Shown here piece after piece: positions 4,547 through 5,382 of a stretch of DNA of 5,382 nucleotides. The notes under the pieces were generated by a model. That model did no database searches and had not been told where the DNA came from. It saw only the letters and a program-made list of their open reading frames with translations. The DNA is from Nanobdellota archaeon (GTDB lineage: Archaea; Nanobdellota; Nanobdellia; Woesearchaeales; GW2011-AR9). How positions within the stretch are numbered: position 1 is the first letter of the stretch; each line of letters begins with the position of its first letter. The stretch is from contig JAHJDQ010000027.1 of NCBI GenBank assembly GCA_018812355.1, forward strand, positions 1-5,382. The letters are read 5' to 3'. A program made the position numbers and the translations under genes.

Positions 4547-5239
4547 ATGGATAAGATTAGAATTACTTTAGAGACTCTCTACGATATTCTTAGGAATGAA
4601 AAGAAGAAAGAGGACCTGCAAAAGCTAGAGGAATCTTTCTTTAATGATGTCGTTAACTATCTCAAAGAGAAACAGTCCTTATTATTAAGTCAAAAGCCGG
4701 AGAAGGAACTCTTTGCGGCTGGTGAAAAGCAGAAAATTGAGTATGAATTAAGAAGTATTCGGAGAATTTTAAAAGAGATTTATGAAAAAAGAGAGAAAAA
4801 AATTCTCGAGATTGCTTTAAACAGATCTCGTACAGGTTCGGATATTATTGATACGAGCGCAATGTTAAGGGAAGAGAAAAAGTTTTATGTGCAGTTATTG
4901 GAAACTCTTGATATATATCGGCGAGGGGTATTATTGAATTTGTTTAAAGGCGAGCTGCCTTTTGTGGAAGGGAGAGCGGTTGTTAAAGAAGTTGAAGTTA
5001 AGAAAGTAGTTGAACCAGAGAAAAAAGATGAAGTAGAAGAGAAAGAAGAAAGTAGATTAGAAAAAGAAGCTGAGATCGAAGAAGCAGTAATGATTAAAAT
5101 TAAGTTCATTCACCCTACTCCTAGTTTTGTCTGGAAGGATATGCAAGTTTATGGTCCTTTTGAAATTGGTGATGAGACGGAAATCTTTCCAGAAGTGGCT
5201 GAGTTATTGGTTAGGAAAGGCAGAGCAGAGAAAGTTTAA
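4547..5239 (+). CDS. gins51: GINS complex subunit, Gins51 (Sld5/Psf1-like)
   Basis: GINS links MCM helicase to primase and polymerase (in archaea also to the GAN/RecJ-like nuclease) in the replicative CMG-type complex. The 230-residue product has a helical A domain at about 1-140: ITLETLYDILRNEKKKEDLQ opens it, as is typical, and SIRRILKEIYEKREKKILEIAL (70-91) and LREEKKFYVQLLETLDIYRRGVL follow. A charged Glu/Lys linker spans about 145-180. The small beta-rich B domain is at about 181-230, with IKFIHPTPSFVWKDMQVYGPFEIGD, the usual motif. The A-then-B order marks the Sld5/Psf1 (Gins51) type, not the B-then-A Gins23 type. DPANN lineages often have only Gins51, which would then form a homotetramer; whether Gins23 exists elsewhere in this genome cannot be seen. 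The gene is divergent from the radical SAM gene. The ATG at 4547 is chosen over the upstream TTG at 4532. Confidence 0.9.
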   Translation: MDKIRITLETLYDILRNEKKKEDLQKLEESFFNDVVNYLKEKQSLLLSQKPEKELFAAGEKQKIEYELRSIRRILKEIYEKREKKILEIALNRSRTGSDIIDTSAMLREEKKFYVQLLETLDIYRRGVLLNLFKGELPFVEGRAVVKEVEVKKVVEPEKKDEVEEKEESRLEKEAEIEEAVMIKIKFIHPTPSFVWKDMQVYGPFEIGDETEIFPEVAELLVRKGRAEKV

Positions 5240-5245
5240 GTTATG

Positions 5246-5253
5246 TTTATAAA
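5246..5253 (+). promoter_or_regulatory. TATA box for a leaderless gene after GINS
   Basis: TTTATAAA is a consensus-like archaeal TATA box. Its centre is about 28 bases before the ATG at 5278, so transcription would begin at or just before that codon. No ribosome binding site precedes it. This shows the next gene has its own promoter although it lies only 38 bases after GINS. Confidence 0.55.
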
Positions 5254-5277
5254 GAATAGTCTTAATTTTCTTAAAAA

Positions 5278-5382
5278 ATGGAACGTTTAATGACATATTA
5301 TATCATGAAACAAAGGAAACACATCCAGCAAGTTTATGATAAAGCTGATCATCTTTATGCTAATTTAACTGAGGAAGAAAGA
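5278..5382 (+). CDS. Start of an unidentified gene, cut by the window end
   Basis: Thirty-five codons are visible and the frame is open at the window edge. The N-terminus contains MKQRKHIQQVYDKAD and ends LTEEER, which is charged and probably helical, with no signal or membrane segment. I do not recognise the family. Three in-frame methionines (5278, 5290, 5305) could be the start. The first is favoured because it sits where transcription from the TATA box at 5246-5253 should begin, and an in-frame TAA at 5272 excludes anything further upstream. None of the three has a Shine-Dalgarno site. Confidence 0.55.
   Translation, partial: MERLMTYYIMKQRKHIQQVYDKADHLYANLTEEER

Noticed and set aside
4885..5109. 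Minus-strand Ser-rich open frame opposite the GINS linker
   Set aside because: The Ser/Phe/Thr composition is the direct reverse complement of Glu/Lys-rich linker codons.
5278..5382. Possible similarity between the last partial gene and the helical protein at 1474 (both contain EEER after Leu)
   Set aside because: The match is a few charged residues in helical sequence and does not extend.

Overview
The window reads as AT-rich archaeal chromosome, most likely a small-genome DPANN lineage of the Woesearchaeota/Pacearchaeota kind. The evidence is an archaeal GINS (Sld5/Psf1-like, A-B domain order) replication gene, a radical SAM protein of an archaea-typical uncharacterised family, a tRNA-Gly without encoded CCA, TATA-box promoters about 26 bases before likely leaderless starts, and a cysteine-rich envelope protein with a 'CP-D-C-DGS...P-CEF--CP' module that I associate with DPANN genomes. 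The lineage is inferred from gene content; no rRNA is present.

Layout. Bases 2-322 (minus): a 106-residue membrane protein that is the N-terminal part of an MscS-type mechanosensitive channel, stopped just as the pore helix begins. Bases 323-591: non-coding, with three small inverted repeats. Bases 592-1314 (minus): a membrane-anchored, cysteine-rich extracytoplasmic protein, 24 bases downstream of tRNA-Gly(GCC) at 1339-1410 on the same strand. The protein gene has no room for its own TATA box, so it is probably transcribed from the tRNA promoter. Facing away on the plus strand are a 196-residue helical protein of unknown function (1474-2064) and, overlapping it by 8 bases, a 78-residue three-helix membrane protein resembling the CBU_0592-like family (2057-2293).

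Bases 2294-4425 (minus) hold a two-gene operon: a radical SAM enzyme with a C-terminal TRAM-like domain, then a complete eukaryotic-type Ser/Thr protein kinase coupled to it by an ATGA overlap. This is the part of the window most likely to be an undescribed functional unit. The kinase stop codon abuts the stop of the convergent membrane-protein gene with no base between.

Bases 4426-4546 are a divergent promoter region with a 12-bp TATA palindrome, followed by the GINS gene (4547-5239, plus). A further unidentified gene with a leaderless-type promoter starts at 5278 and runs off the window. Recurrent themes are shared TATA elements between divergent genes, leaderless first genes, and Shine-Dalgarno sites before internal or tRNA-linked genes. 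I see no CRISPR array, insertion sequence, attachment site or origin.
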